From NCBI RefSeq assembly GCF_021532375.1, contig NZ_JAKGAP010000007.1, positions 181,429 through 245,428 on the forward strand: a stretch of DNA of 64,000 nt. The letters run 5' to 3'. Shown in pieces: positions 44,255 to 53,358 of the stretch. The translations under genes and the position numbers were made by a program. Within the stretch, counting starts at the first letter, position 1. Every line of letters starts with the position of its first letter. The notes under the pieces are model-generated. The model was not told the origin of the DNA, ran no database searches, and saw only the letters and a program-made list of their open reading frames with translations. Source of the DNA: Paenibacillus alkaliterrae (GTDB lineage: Bacteria > Bacillota > Bacilli > Paenibacillales > Paenibacillaceae).

Positions 44255-46077
44255 TGAGCGCAAGTATCAAAGCCAAAGCAACCAATAAAAATGAACGATT
44301 CGTATACCAGGACGACGAGCTGATCGAAAAGCCGTTTAACTGGAGTCAGCTGCGCCGTTTGTTCATGTACATGAAACCCTATACGAAGCAGCTTATGCCA
44401 GTCATTTTCATGATGATACTAGGAACGCTTACCCGTCTTGGCGTGCCGGCGCTCGTTATTCTCGCGATCGATGAAGCGATTGCGCCGGTGAACGGAGCAA
44501 CGAGCGTCTCAAAGCTTATCCTTATAGCGGGAATCATGCTTGTTTTATACGTTATCCAATGGGCCTCCAATACGTACCGGATCAAATATACGAACATTAT
44601 CGGTCAAAAAGTTATCTATGATCTTAGGAATCATCTGTTTCAGCATATTCAGAAGCTATCCTTCCGTTTCTATGATAAAAGGCCGGCCGGCTCGGTGCTT
44701 GTCCGTGTAACGAATGACGTTAACGCACTTCAGGATTTATTCACGAACGGTGTCGTCAACCTGCTCATGGATTGTGTTCAGCTGTTCGGTATCGTTATCA
44801 TCCTGCTTGTCTGGAACTTCAAGCTAGGTCTTGCGGTTATGATTACTGTACCGATTATGTTCCTTGTCTCCACCTCGCTGCGCAAAAGGATTCGTACTGC
44901 CTGGCAGGATGTGCGGATCAAGCAATCGCGAATCAACTCGCATTTGAACGAAAGCATTCAAGGGATGAAGGTCACGCAGGCTTATGTGCAAGAAAAAGAC
45001 AATATGAGCTTCTTCAACCATATGAACACGACGAACGTGCTTTCCTGGAACAAAGCGTCGGCGCTCAATCAAGCCTTTGGCCCGGTTATTGAAATAACGT
45101 CAGCTGTCGGAACTTTTATTTTGTTCTGGTACGGCTCGCATCTCATTCAAGCGGGGGCTATTACAGTCGGGCTGTTGGTCGGTTACGCCAACTACATCGG
45201 GAATTTCTGGGATCCGATCAACCGCTTAGGCCAGATGTACTCCCAACTGCTTATTGCCATGGCTTCATCGGAGCGGATTTTTGAATTCATCGACGAGGAG
45301 CCGACCGTTGGCGAATCAGTCGTCGCGAAGGCTCTTCCTGAGATTAAAGGCGCAGTCAAATTCGATAATATCGTTTTCGAATACGAGAAAGGCAGACCGG
45401 CTCTGAAGGGCGTGACCATCGATGTGAAAGAAGGACAGTCGATCGCGCTTGTCGGTCATACCGGCTCGGGTAAGAGTACGATCATTAACCTGCTGTGCCG
45501 CTTCTATGATCCGGTTGAGGGACGCGTGCTTATCGACGGCATCGACATCCGCGACGTTACGATCGAGAGCCTGCGTTCTCAAGTAGGGATCGTGCTGCAG
45601 GATACATTTATATTCGCAGGCTCGATCCGCGACAATATTCGTTACGGCAGGCTGAACGCAACGGATGCGGAAGTCGTCAAGGCGGCGCAGGCCGTAAACG
45701 CTCATGATTTCATTATGAGCCTGCCGGACGGCTACGACACGCAGGTCGAAGAGCGGGGCAATGTTCTATCCATGGGTCAACGCCAGCTATTGTCTTTCGC
45801 CCGCGCGCTGCTTGCCGATCCGCGTATCCTGATTCTGGATGAAGCAACGGCAAGCATCGACACCGAGACAGAGCTGAAAATCCAGGAGGCGCTCAAAGCA
45901 CTTCTTGCAGGCCGTACCTCCTTTATGATTGCGCATCGCTTATCGACAATTCGTCATGCAGATGAAATCATCGTTTTGGATCACGGTCAAATCGTCGAGC
46001 AGGGCAATCATGAAGAATTGATCGCTAAACGCGGCGTTTATAACGGTTTAATCGAAGCGCAATATCGTTTTCTTTAA
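44254..46077 (+). CDS. ABC transporter ATP-binding/permease half-transporter, catalytic subunit
   Basis: A 607-residue exporter half with an N-terminal cytoplasmic extension of about 35 residues, six transmembrane helices and an NBD. Walker A GHTGSGKST lies near residue 400. Walker B ILILDEATASID has the catalytic Glu. The signature reads LSMGQRQ rather than LSGGQ. In a heterodimer the altered signature here faces the altered Walker B of the first subunit, so one ATP site is degenerate and the other (this Walker B with the partner LSGGQ) is normal. Overlap TAATG with the preceding gene shows coupled translation. Confidence 0.92.
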   Translation: MSASIKAKATNKNERFVYQDDELIEKPFNWSQLRRLFMYMKPYTKQLMPVIFMMILGTLTRLGVPALVILAIDEAIAPVNGATSVSKLILIAGIMLVLYVIQWASNTYRIKYTNIIGQKVIYDLRNHLFQHIQKLSFRFYDKRPAGSVLVRVTNDVNALQDLFTNGVVNLLMDCVQLFGIVIILLVWNFKLGLAVMITVPIMFLVSTSLRKRIRTAWQDVRIKQSRINSHLNESIQGMKVTQAYVQEKDNMSFFNHMNTTNVLSWNKASALNQAFGPVIEITSAVGTFILFWYGSHLIQAGAITVGLLVGYANYIGNFWDPINRLGQMYSQLLIAMASSERIFEFIDEEPTVGESVVAKALPEIKGAVKFDNIVFEYEKGRPALKGVTIDVKEGQSIALVGHTGSGKSTIINLLCRFYDPVEGRVLIDGIDIRDVTIESLRSQVGIVLQDTFIFAGSIRDNIRYGRLNATDAEVVKAAQAVNAHDFIMSLPDGYDTQVEERGNVLSMGQRQLLSFARALLADPRILILDEATASIDTETELKIQEALKALLAGRTSFMIAHRLSTIRHADEIIVLDHGQIVEQGNHEELIAKRGVYNGLIEAQYRFL

Positions 46078-46106
46078 AATATAATAATGGTTGATTTTTG
46101 CATTCG

Positions 46107-46202
46107 GAACCTCCACAATGGAAGAAAAACGAACCGGATCGTTGGTCTGTGCTCTTACTCGCACAACGAACGGCCCGGCTAGCTTCCAGGAGGTTCTTTT
46201 TT
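46107..46202 (+). promoter_or_regulatory. Structured leader and terminator-like stem overlapping the purT ribosome binding site
   Basis: GAACCTCC 46107-46114 is perfectly complementary to GGAGGTTC 46189-46196, and TGGAAG 46119-46124 to CTTCCA 46183-46188. This 14-pair stem (ACAA bulged) is followed at once by six T residues. Inside it CCGG 46134-46137 can pair with CCGG 46175-46178, CGTT 46140-46143 with AACG 46165-46168 and GTGC 46149-46152 with GCAC 46161-46164. The 3' arm contains AGGAGG, the only ribosome binding site for purT. Such a fold can both terminate transcription and hide the site. No known riboswitch class was recognised. Confidence 0.6.
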
Positions 46203-46205
46203 GTT

Positions 46206-47387
46206 ATGTATGGATCACCGTTGTCATCAAATGCCCGGAAAATACTGCTGCTCGGTTCAGGAGAGCTAGGGAAAGAAGTCGTGCTGGAGGCGCAGCGTTT
46301 AGGCGTCGAGACCATTGCTGTAGACCGTTACGATCATGCTCCTGCCATGCAGGTCGCGCACCGCAGCTATACGATCGACATGCTTGACGGAGCGGCCATT
46401 CGCCGCATTATTGAACAAGAGCGCCCGGACTTTATCGTTCCGGAGATCGAAGCGATCGCAACCGAAACGCTGCAAGAGCTCGAGAAGGAAGGACATCGCG
46501 TCATTCCGACCGCCCGCGCGGCCAGGCTGACCATGGACCGCGAAGGGATTCGCCGACTTGCTGCCGAGACGCTCGAATTGCCAACCGCCCCTTACCGCTT
46601 CGCCGATACGCTTGACGAGCTGCTTCAAGCGGCGGGGGAGCTTGGTTACCCTTGCGTCATTAAACCGATCATGAGCTCCTCGGGCAAAGGTCAAAGCGTA
46701 TGCCGTTCGGAAGCAGAACTTGAAGCCTGCTGGAACTATGCGATGGAAGGCGGACGGGCAAAGAAACAACGGATCATCGTCGAGGGCTTCATCACCTTCG
46801 AATCCGAAATAACGCTGCTAACCGTACGTTCGGTTTCCGGGACAAGCTTTTGCCCGCCGATCGGACATGTTCAGAAGGACGGCGATTATATCGAATCTTG
46901 GCAGCCGCATGAGATGACCGCTCAGCAAATCGGGGAAGCGGAAGAAATGGCTCAACGAATTACGGATGAGCTTGGCGGTTACGGCATTTACGGCGTGGAG
47001 CTGTTCATCACGAAGGATGGCGTTCTCTTTAGCGAAATATCCCCTCGTCCGCATGATACGGGCATGGTGACGATGGCGACGCAGGATCTCTCGGAATTTG
47101 CGCTGCATGTGCGCGCCATTCTAGCATTTCCGATTCCGGCGATCCGTCTGCTGACGCCAGGCGCTTCTCATACGCTCAAAGCGGACCGCGAGACATCTTC
47201 ATTCCGCATTGGAGGAATCGAAGAGGCCCTTTCTGTTCCGAACACGCAGATTCGGGTTTTTGGCAAGCCGGAGACGAAGGTAGGCCGCCGTATGGCCGTC
47301 GCGCTCAGCAGCGCTGCAGATATCGGGCAAGCCAGAGAGTCGGCTCGTATTGCAGCTGAAGCGCTCTATATCGAATACGATAATTAA
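46206..47387 (+). CDS. purT: Formate-dependent phosphoribosylglycinamide formyltransferase
   Basis: ATP-grasp enzyme using formate and ATP to formylate GAR in purine synthesis, an alternative to Pur[20 protein letters not shown] at the N-terminus, [14 protein letters not shown] ([11 protein letters not shown]) and the ATP-grasp stretch [15 protein letters not shown] are typical, as is [13 protein letters not shown]. The length of 393 residues is standard. ATG 46206 has AGGAGG twelve bases upstream, inside the leader stem; a longer frame upstream has no support. A strong terminator follows. Confidence 0.95.
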   Translation: MYGSPLSSNARKILLLGSGELGKEVVLEAQRLGVETIAVDRYDHAPAMQVAHRSYTIDMLDGAAIRRIIEQERPDFIVPEIEAIATETLQELEKEGHRVIPTARAARLTMDREGIRRLAAETLELPTAPYRFADTLDELLQAAGELGYPCVIKPIMSSSGKGQSVCRSEAELEACWNYAMEGGRAKKQRIIVEGFITFESEITLLTVRSVSGTSFCPPIGHVQKDGDYIESWQPHEMTAQQIGEAEEMAQRITDELGGYGIYGVELFITKDGVLFSEISPRPHDTGMVTMATQDLSEFALHVRAILAFPIPAIRLLTPGASHTLKADRETSSFRIGGIEEALSVPNTQIRVFGKPETKVGRRMAVALSSAADIGQARESARIAAEALYIEYDN

Positions 47388-47416
47388 AAATGATGATAAG
47401 AAATGTTAAACCATGA

Positions 47417-47469
47417 AGCATAGATAAGCGAAATCAGCCCGGCTGATCGTTTATTTATGCTTTTTTTTT
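47417..47469 (+). terminator. Intrinsic terminator after purT
   Basis: Long hairpin: AGCATA 47417-47422 with TATGCT 47456-47461, plus inner ATAAGCG/CGTTTAT and ATCAGC/GCTGAT pairs, followed by nine T residues. Confidence 0.9.
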
Positions 47470-47556
47470 CATACTATGGGAGACAATAAGTTTTTTACAC
47501 CTAAATGCTGCAGGCTGACCTTAACCGATTCGTGCTTGCAAGCTGAACATAATAGG

Positions 47557-47584
47557 TTTACCGCTGAATTCAATCGTGTATAAT
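47557..47584 (+). promoter_or_regulatory. Candidate promoter for the YqkE-like gene
   Basis: TTTACC 47557-47562, 16 bases, then a perfect TATAAT 47579-47584. It lies in an otherwise empty 250-base gap after the purT terminator, about 50 bases before the start codon. Confidence 0.6.
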
Positions 47585-47635
47585 GAAGCTTGCGGATGAG
47601 TTATACGGATTATCGATAAGGCAGGTGAAGCCGAT

Positions 47636-47911
47636 ATGGGCAAAAAACAGAAACAAGCACGTAATAATCAAGCCAAGCCGTCATCGAAAGCCGAAGAAGG
47701 CATGGGCTTGTCATTAAAGGATTTGCTTGGCGCAGAGGTGATCGGGAAGCTTAAAGCGCAAGCGGACGACATGAAGCAGGCTGAAGCTGCGCGCAAGGAA
47801 GAGGCCCGAAAGCAGGAGGAAGAGAAGAAGAAGCAGGAGCGAAAGCTATTGGAGAATGACTTCGCGTACTTGCTCGAAAACAGCGACCCGCGCTGGTCCA
47901 AGCATAAATGA
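47636..47911 (+). CDS. YqkE-like highly charged coiled-coil protein (DUF3886)
   Basis: A 91-residue protein. LSLKDLLGAEVIGKLKAQAD is followed by about 40 residues of almost pure Lys, Glu, Ala and Arg that should form a single helix or coiled coil, ending in FAYLLENSDPRWSKHK. This layout fits the YqkE/DUF3886 family of Bacillales. A GGCAGGTGA-type ribosome binding site precedes ATG 47636. Function unknown. Confidence 0.75.
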   Translation: MGKKQKQARNNQAKPSSKAEEGMGLSLKDLLGAEVIGKLKAQADDMKQAEAARKEEARKQEEEKKKQERKLLENDFAYLLENSDPRWSKHK

Positions 47912-47946
47912 TTCGAAGCTAACGGCTAAGGGAGAGAAGTTTTATA

Positions 47947-48150
47947 GTGGCTGATTTATGGAATGTGAGCGGTCCGTTAATTATCGCAACTTTTACGGCT
48001 ATCGCTTTAGGTATCGTATGTTTGTACGTGTTTTCGAAAATACCGGACGGAAGCAGGAAGGGTATGCTGCGTCCATTAAATATCTTTGTCATCTTAGTCG
48101 GTTTTTTGGTCGCTCTCTTTATAGCAGCCGGCTTTTGGGGATATTATTAA
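47947..48150 (+). CDS. Small membrane protein with two transmembrane helices
   Basis: A 67-residue protein starting with GTG 47947 behind GGGAGAG. Two hydrophobic helices (about residues 9-30 and 44-64) flank a short basic loop (KIPDGSRKGMLRP). By shape it could belong to the DUF2768-type small membrane proteins, but I cannot confirm that. It follows the YqkE-like gene by 35 bases. The 408 bases between it and parE hold only two weak coding candidates, listed separately. Confidence 0.65.
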   Translation: MADLWNVSGPLIIATFTAIALGIVCLYVFSKIPDGSRKGMLRPLNIFVILVGFLVALFIAAGFWGYY

Positions 48151-48176
48151 TTCTATTTAGCGGGGAATAACTGCTG

Positions 48177-48263
48177 ATGTACCCTAATTTGAACAATTTT
48201 TATCCATCATACATAAATCCCATTAATCTGCAAAACATGCTAACATCAAATCATTTCGCATAA
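48177..48263 (+). CDS. Possible 28-residue microprotein
   Basis: ATG 48177 follows GCGGGGA at 48161-48167 with good spacing and opens a frame of 28 codons reading MYPNLNNFYPSYINPINLQN and then an Asn- and His-rich end. The Tyr, Pro and Asn content resembles small spore-associated proteins, but the frame is too short to judge from composition alone. Confidence 0.25.
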   Translation: MYPNLNNFYPSYINPINLQNMLTSNHFA

Positions 48264-48293
48264 AACGATTTCATTGCCGATCAAGGAGGCAAG

Positions 48294-48512
48294 CTGAAAC
48301 GAGTATCAAGTGAACGACGTAATGTCCCATCGAGGACGAGCGCTAAATATTTGTTTGCCGTTAACCTGAAGCTGACCGGCTATTTGAATGGATCGCCGCC
48401 GCCGATTGACGGAATGTCATTGCTTTTTTCCCTTGCCGCGCTTGCGATTTGGGGGAATGGCGCGCTGGTCGTTTCCTTTGTTGTCTTTACGAAACAGGAC
48501 ATCTTGAATTAA
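48294..48512 (+). other. Open frame without a standard start before parE, possible remnant
   Basis: A frame of 72 codons follows AAGGAGG at 48283-48289 but opens only with CTG 48294, four bases after that site. It reads FAVNLKLTGYLNG, then an apparent membrane helix (SLLFSLAALAIWGNGALVVS) and ends at TAA 48510. It may be a decayed gene, or a gene using a rare start. An internal ATG near 48414 would leave only 32 residues. Confidence 0.25.
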
Positions 48513-48558
48513 AATAGCTTGAAGATACGGAAACGTGACTACAGATTGGGGGGCGCTC

Positions 48559-50529
48559 ATGTCAGAGCAAACGGATCTCTTTGCAAATACGGCGGCCGCA
48601 GACCGGAACTACGAGGCCGATGATATACAGGTGCTTGAAGGCTTGACCGCGGTACGGAAAAGGCCGGGCATGTACATAGGCAGCACAAGCAGCTCGGGGC
48701 TGCATCATCTCGTTTGGGAAATTGTCGATAACGCGGTGGACGAGCATTTAGCTAAATTTTGTTCAGCTATTGAAGTAACGCTTCACAAGAACGGATCGGT
48801 AACCGTTCACGATAACGGGCGCGGAATCCCGACCGGCATGCATAAGACCGGCATACCGACGCCACAGGTCGTCTTTACCATTTTGCATGCGGGCGGTAAA
48901 TTCGGAGGCGGAGGCTACAAGAAGTCCGGAGGTCTGCACGGCGTAGGCGCTTCGGTAACGAACGCGTTATCGGAGTGGCTTGAGGTGGAAATATTCCGCG
49001 ATGGCAAAATTCACAAGCAAAGGTTCGAATATTGGGTCGATGAAACCGGCAAGGAGCATGTAGGCGAGCCGGTGCGCGGGCTTGAAGTCATCGGTTCGAC
49101 CAACCGTACCGGGACGAAGGTCACCTTCAAGCCGGATGGACGGGTTTTCCAAAACGGCACCTCGCTCAGCTACGACACATTGGCGGAAAGGCTTCAGGAA
49201 ATTGCTTTCTTGAACTCCGGATTGAAGGTGTCGATCAAGGACGACCGCAGCGGCAAGCAGGACGTGTTTCACTATGAAGGCGGAGCAAGGCAATTTGTTC
49301 AGTTTTTGAACGAGGACAAAACGGTGCTGCATGATGTCATCCATTTTGCTGCTGAACGCGATGAAATCGAGGTTGAGGTTGCGCTCCAATACAACGACGG
49401 TTACACCGAGACTATCGCGTCTTTCGTGAACGCGATACCAACTCGCGGCGGAGGCACGCACGAAACGGGCTTCAAGACCGCTTACACGCGAGTGATGAAC
49501 GACTATGCGCGCAAAACGGCTATGCTGAAGGAGAAAGACAAAAACCTTGAGGGCAATGACCTGCGCGAAGGCATGATGGTCGTGATCAATATCAAAATGT
49601 CCGAGGTGGAGTTCGTCGGACAGACGAAGGATCAGCTGGGCAGCGCTTCAGCTCGAAGCGTGGTAGATGCGATCGTTTCGGATAAAATGCAGGTTTTTCT
49701 CGAGGAAAATCCTCAAGTTGCGCAAATGCTGCTTAAGAAGTCATTGCAGGCGTCGAAAGCCCGCGAAGCAGCGCGAAAAGCCCGCGAAGAAATTCGCAGC
49801 GGCAAGAAAAAGAGCGAGAGCTCAAATCTTAATGGCAAGCTGACCCCGGCTCAATCGAAGGACTATACCCGTACGGAGCTGTTTATCGTGGAGGGTGATT
49901 CCGCCGGAGGCTCGGCAAAGCAGGGCAGGGACTCGAAATATCAAGCGCTGCTGCCGCTTAAGGGAAAGCCGATGAATCCCGAGAAGGCCAAGCTGATCGA
50001 TATATTGAAAAATGACGAGTATAAAGCGATTATCTCGGCAATAGGAGCAGGCGTAGGGTCTGAGTTTGCAGCCGAAGAATGCAACTATAATAAAATCATT
50101 ATCATGACGGATGCCGACACCGACGGCGCCCATATTCAAGTTTTGCTGCTTACCTTTTTTTACCGCTACATGAAGCCGTTGATCGATTTGGGCCGCGTAT
50201 ATATCGCACAGCCGCCATTGTACAAACTAACTCGTAAATCGGGTAAGCTGGAAACGATTCGATACGCTTGGACGGATGAGCAACTGCAAAACTACCTGAA
50301 GGAATATGGGAAAAACTATGAGCTGCAGCGCTACAAAGGTCTTGGAGAGATGAATCCCGACCAGTTATGGGAGACGACGATGGATCCAGAGAAGCGCACG
50401 CTGCTGCAGGTGCAAATCGAGGACGCGGCCAAAGCGGAGCGCAGAGTCTCTACGCTTATGGGAGATAAGGTAGATCCGCGGAAGCGCTGGATCGTGGAAA
50501 ATGTCGACTTTATGGAATACGAGGAATAG
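48559..50529 (+). CDS. parE: DNA topoisomerase IV subunit B
   Basis: ATPase subunit of topoisomerase IV, which decatenates daughter chromosomes. GHKL motifs EIVDNAVDEH, DNGRGIP and the lid GGLHGVGASVTNALS are intact, followed by the transducer and the TOPRIM motifs EGDSAGGSAKQGRD and DADTDGAHI, and the C-terminal KRWIVENVDFM. The length of 656 residues and the adjacency to the ParC-type subunit favour ParE over GyrB. ATG 48559 follows GGGGGGCG; the ATG-less frame upstream is not used. parC starts 13 bases after the stop. Confidence 0.94.
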   Translation: MSEQTDLFANTAAADRNYEADDIQVLEGLTAVRKRPGMYIGSTSSSGLHHLVWEIVDNAVDEHLAKFCSAIEVTLHKNGSVTVHDNGRGIPTGMHKTGIPTPQVVFTILHAGGKFGGGGYKKSGGLHGVGASVTNALSEWLEVEIFRDGKIHKQRFEYWVDETGKEHVGEPVRGLEVIGSTNRTGTKVTFKPDGRVFQNGTSLSYDTLAERLQEIAFLNSGLKVSIKDDRSGKQDVFHYEGGARQFVQFLNEDKTVLHDVIHFAAERDEIEVEVALQYNDGYTETIASFVNAIPTRGGGTHETGFKTAYTRVMNDYARKTAMLKEKDKNLEGNDLREGMMVVINIKMSEVEFVGQTKDQLGSASARSVVDAIVSDKMQVFLEENPQVAQMLLKKSLQASKAREAARKAREEIRSGKKKSESSNLNGKLTPAQSKDYTRTELFIVEGDSAGGSAKQGRDSKYQALLPLKGKPMNPEKAKLIDILKNDEYKAIISAIGAGVGSEFAAEECNYNKIIIMTDADTDGAHIQVLLLTFFYRYMKPLIDLGRVYIAQPPLYKLTRKSGKLETIRYAWTDEQLQNYLKEYGKNYELQRYKGLGEMNPDQLWETTMDPEKRTLLQVQIEDAAKAERRVSTLMGDKVDPRKRWIVENVDFMEYEE

Positions 50530-50542
50530 GGGGGATTGACGC

Positions 50543-53005
50543 ATGAGTATGCTGGAACAGTTTTTGCCGGCGTTTCTTGAAGAGGTCGTAGGCGACCGCT
50601 TCGGGCGCTATTCAAAATATATCATTCAGGACCGCGCGATTCCTGACGTTCGTGATGGCTTAAAGCCGGTACAGCGCCGTATTCTATATGCGATGTACGA
50701 TTCGGGCAATACACCGGACAAGCAGTACCGCAAGTCGGCCAAAACGGTCGGCGACGTAATGGGTAACTATCATCCCCACGGCGACGCTTCCATTTATGAA
50801 GGCATGGTGCGTATGGCACAGCCGTGGAAAATGGGTCATCCGCTCGTGGACGGCCATGGCAACTGGGGCTCGCAGGATGACGACCCGGCAGCGGCAATGC
50901 GTTATACGGAAGCGCGCTTGTCGAACATCGCAATGGAGCTTCTTCGTGATATCGACAAGAGAACCGTGAAATTCAAAGATAATTTTGATAATACGACGAA
51001 GGAGCCGGTTGTGCTGCCGTCGCGGTATCCTAATTTGCTTGTAAACGGGACCAGCGGCATCTCTGCCGGCTTTGCCACGGAAATACCGCCCCATAACCTG
51101 CGCGAGGTCATTGATGCTTGTATAGCCTTAATGGGACGTCCTGAGCTTCCTCTGGAAGAACTTATGTCATTCGTGAAGGGACCGGACTTTCCTACCGGCG
51201 GCATCATCATGGGCGAGGAAGGCATCCGGGATGCCTATGCGACAGGGAAAGGGCGAATCTATTTACGCGCCAAGACGGCTATCGAAGAGATGCGCGGGGG
51301 CAAGCAGCAGCTTGTCATTACTGAAATTCCTTATCAGGTCGTGAAGTCGCGCCTTGTGACGGCGATGGAAAACATTCGACTGGAGAAAAAGGTTGAAGGC
51401 ATCGCCGAGGTTCGCGATGAGAGCGGACGCAACGGTCTTCGCATCGTTATAGAATTTAAGAAGGAAGCCGACGCGCAGGGGATACTGGCTTACTTGTTCA
51501 AGAAGACGGATCTGCAGGTAGCCTACAACTTCAATATGGTTGCCATCGTGAATAAAACGCCGATGCAGCTTGGATTAAAGCATATTTTGGCCGCTTATAT
51601 CGAGCATCAGAAGGAAGTTGTGACGTTCCGGACCCAATACGAGCTCGAGAAGGCAGAAGATCGCGCGCATGTCGTCGAGGGGCTTGTGAAGGCTTTAAAT
51701 ATTTTGGATGAGGTTATAGCGGCTATCAAAGCCTCCAAGAACAGAGCAGACGCGCAGGATAACCTGATTGCGAAATTCGGCTTTACCGCCCGTCAAGCCG
51801 ATGCGATCTTGACGTTGCAGTTGTATCGATTAACGAATCTGGAAATTACGACACTCGAGAAGGAGCTTAAGGAAGCGCATAAGAAAATCGCTTACCTGAA
51901 GTCGATTTTGGACAGCGAGAAGAAGTTGATCGGTGTCATTAAGGACGAGCTGCTGGAAATTCGCAATAAATACGGCATCGATCGTCGTTCGGACCTTCGC
52001 GGTGAAATCGAAGAGCTGAAGGTTAATCTCGAGGTGCTGGTGACGCCTGAGGACGTGCTAGTGACTCTTAGCCACGATGGTTATGTGAAACGGACAAGCA
52101 TGCTGTCGTTCACGAGATCGGGCGGCGAACGCCAGAGCGGCGGCGTGAAGGAGGGTGACTTCATTCGCGAGCTGCTTGAGGTTAATACGATCGACAATTT
52201 GCTTCTGTTCACTCGCAAAGGACAATATTATTTATTGCCTGTTCATCAAATACCTGAATTTAAATGGAAGGATACAGGCACGGCTATCGTGAACGTCGTA
52301 CCTATACCGAAGGATGATGCCGTCGTCAGCGTTATACCGGTCCGGGATATTTCGGCATCGGCGGCTTCTCTCGTGTTCATCACGAGAAGAGGCCAGGTCA
52401 AACGGACGGAACTCAAGGAATACGCAACTACAAGGTCAACCGCTGTAGCCGCTTGCAAGGTAACTGACGGGGATGAGGTCATCCGCGTTGCGCTCAGCGA
52501 CGGTACAAAGCAAATTTTACTCGTAACCAAACAGGGAATGAGCATTCGCTTCTCGGAGTCTGAGGTTAATCCGATGGGCAGAGTAGCTGCCGGCGTCAGA
52601 GGCATGCTGTTGAAGGATGGAGACGAGCTAATCGCCGCGGAATGGGTTGACGATGATGAGGGTGAATTACTCGTCATATCCGATATCGGCTATGCGAAGC
52701 GCTCGCTTCTGCTCGATTATCCGATTCAAGGCAGAGGAGGTAAGGGTGTTCAGACTTTTGAATTCAAGGAAGGCAAACGGGTCAGACCAAATGGGTCCTC
52801 GCTTGCGGCGGCCTACTATTGCAAAGTTGCGAAAGAGATTATAGCGTTTACTGCATCGGGGGCTAAGCTGATCGCCGATTCCGAGAAAGCGCTGATCGAG
52901 GACCGGAAAGGGATTGGCAAATTACTATTCCCAATCGAGAAAAACGATGTGATCGTCCATTCGCTGGCTCGTTCTTCAGCCGATTCTAATCATAAGGCCG
53001 ATTAG
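50543..53005 (+). CDS. parC: DNA topoisomerase IV subunit A
   Basis: DNA-cleaving subunit. The catalytic Tyr is Tyr121 in [10 protein letters not shown]; the winged-helix region with [12 protein letters not shown] precedes it, and the helical tower and a C-terminal beta-pinwheel (from about residue 500, with repeats such as [14 protein letters not shown] and GYAKRSLL) follow. The length of 820 residues is typical of Gram-positive ParC. At the position where most ParC and GyrA proteins have the quinolone-contact Ser, this protein has Ala82 (bases 50786-50788); the acidic Glu86 is kept. The 3' end overlaps a small antisense gene by 20 bases. Confidence 0.94.
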   Translation: MSMLEQFLPAFLEEVVGDRFGRYSKYIIQDRAIPDVRDGLKPVQRRILYAMYDSGNTPDKQYRKSAKTVGDVMGNYHPHGDASIYEGMVRMAQPWKMGHPLVDGHGNWGSQDDDPAAAMRYTEARLSNIAMELLRDIDKRTVKFKDNFDNTTKEPVVLPSRYPNLLVNGTSGISAGFATEIPPHNLREVIDACIALMGRPELPLEELMSFVKGPDFPTGGIIMGEEGIRDAYATGKGRIYLRAKTAIEEMRGGKQQLVITEIPYQVVKSRLVTAMENIRLEKKVEGIAEVRDESGRNGLRIVIEFKKEADAQGILAYLFKKTDLQVAYNFNMVAIVNKTPMQLGLKHILAAYIEHQKEVVTFRTQYELEKAEDRAHVVEGLVKALNILDEVIAAIKASKNRADAQDNLIAKFGFTARQADAILTLQLYRLTNLEITTLEKELKEAHKKIAYLKSILDSEKKLIGVIKDELLEIRNKYGIDRRSDLRGEIEELKVNLEVLVTPEDVLVTLSHDGYVKRTSMLSFTRSGGERQSGGVKEGDFIRELLEVNTIDNLLLFTRKGQYYLLPVHQIPEFKWKDTGTAIVNVVPIPKDDAVVSVIPVRDISASAASLVFITRRGQVKRTELKEYATTRSTAVAACKVTDGDEVIRVALSDGTKQILLVTKQGMSIRFSESEVNPMGRVAAGVRGMLLKDGDELIAAEWVDDDEGELLVISDIGYAKRSLLLDYPIQGRGGKGVQTFEFKEGKRVRPNGSSLAAAYYCKVAKEIIAFTASGAKLIADSEKALIEDRKGIGKLLFPIEKNDVIVHSLARSSADSNHKAD

Positions 53006-53153
53006 GCGGATCGAATCGTTCGATCACTTGCAGCAAAGCTTCAAGCATGACCCACAATGGCACCAGCTCATCCGGCCGGTCCAGCCATTGTGGGTCTTTT
53101 ATGATGCCGTAGCCTTTTATTTTTTGAATGATTGCCGCTTTCCTTTCGTCCAT
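52986..53153 (-). CDS. Small 55-residue protein, convergent with parC
   Basis: On the minus strand, ATG 53153-53151 opens a 55-codon frame ending at TAG 52988-52986, inside the last codons of parC. AAGGAG lies eleven bases upstream. The product begins [20 protein letters not shown], then [20 protein letters not shown], and ends FDPPNRPYD. It is soluble, helical and has normal codon use, and nothing else occupies the 350-base gap between parC and marR apart from the marR promoter. Function unknown. No terminator is seen between it and parC. Confidence 0.55.
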   Translation of the reverse strand: MDERKAAIIQKIKGYGIIKDPQWLDRPDELVPLWVMLEALLQVIERFDPPNRPYD

Positions 53154-53251
53154 CTGAATTCACGCTCCTTACCTGTTATGCAAAAAAAGACATAGCGCTG
53201 GGCCTTCGTCACATTGTATGTCTAATGCTGTCATAATGTTCATGAAAGTAT

Positions 53252-53277
53252 CGATTAATAGCGCAAATTATTAATCG
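53252..53277. promoter_or_regulatory. Palindromic operator candidate upstream of the MarR gene
   Basis: CGATTAATA 53252-53260 and TATTAATCG 53269-53277 form a perfect nine-base inverted repeat with an eight-base spacer. It lies 31 bases before the TATAAT box of the MarR gene, a position suited to autoregulation. Confidence 0.5.
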
Positions 53278-53286
53278 GGTTAATCT

Positions 53287-53314
53287 TTTATTCGACAATA
53301 AAGACTGCTATAAT
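53287..53314 (+). promoter_or_regulatory. Candidate promoter of the MarR gene
   Basis: Perfect TATAAT at 53309-53314. The best -35 hexamer, TTTATT at 53287-53292 with a 16-base spacer, is weak. Start codon 45 bases downstream. Confidence 0.5.
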
Positions 53315-53358
53315 AGGTATCAAACAGGTGATTATTGACAGGGAGCGGGTGTGAGAGC

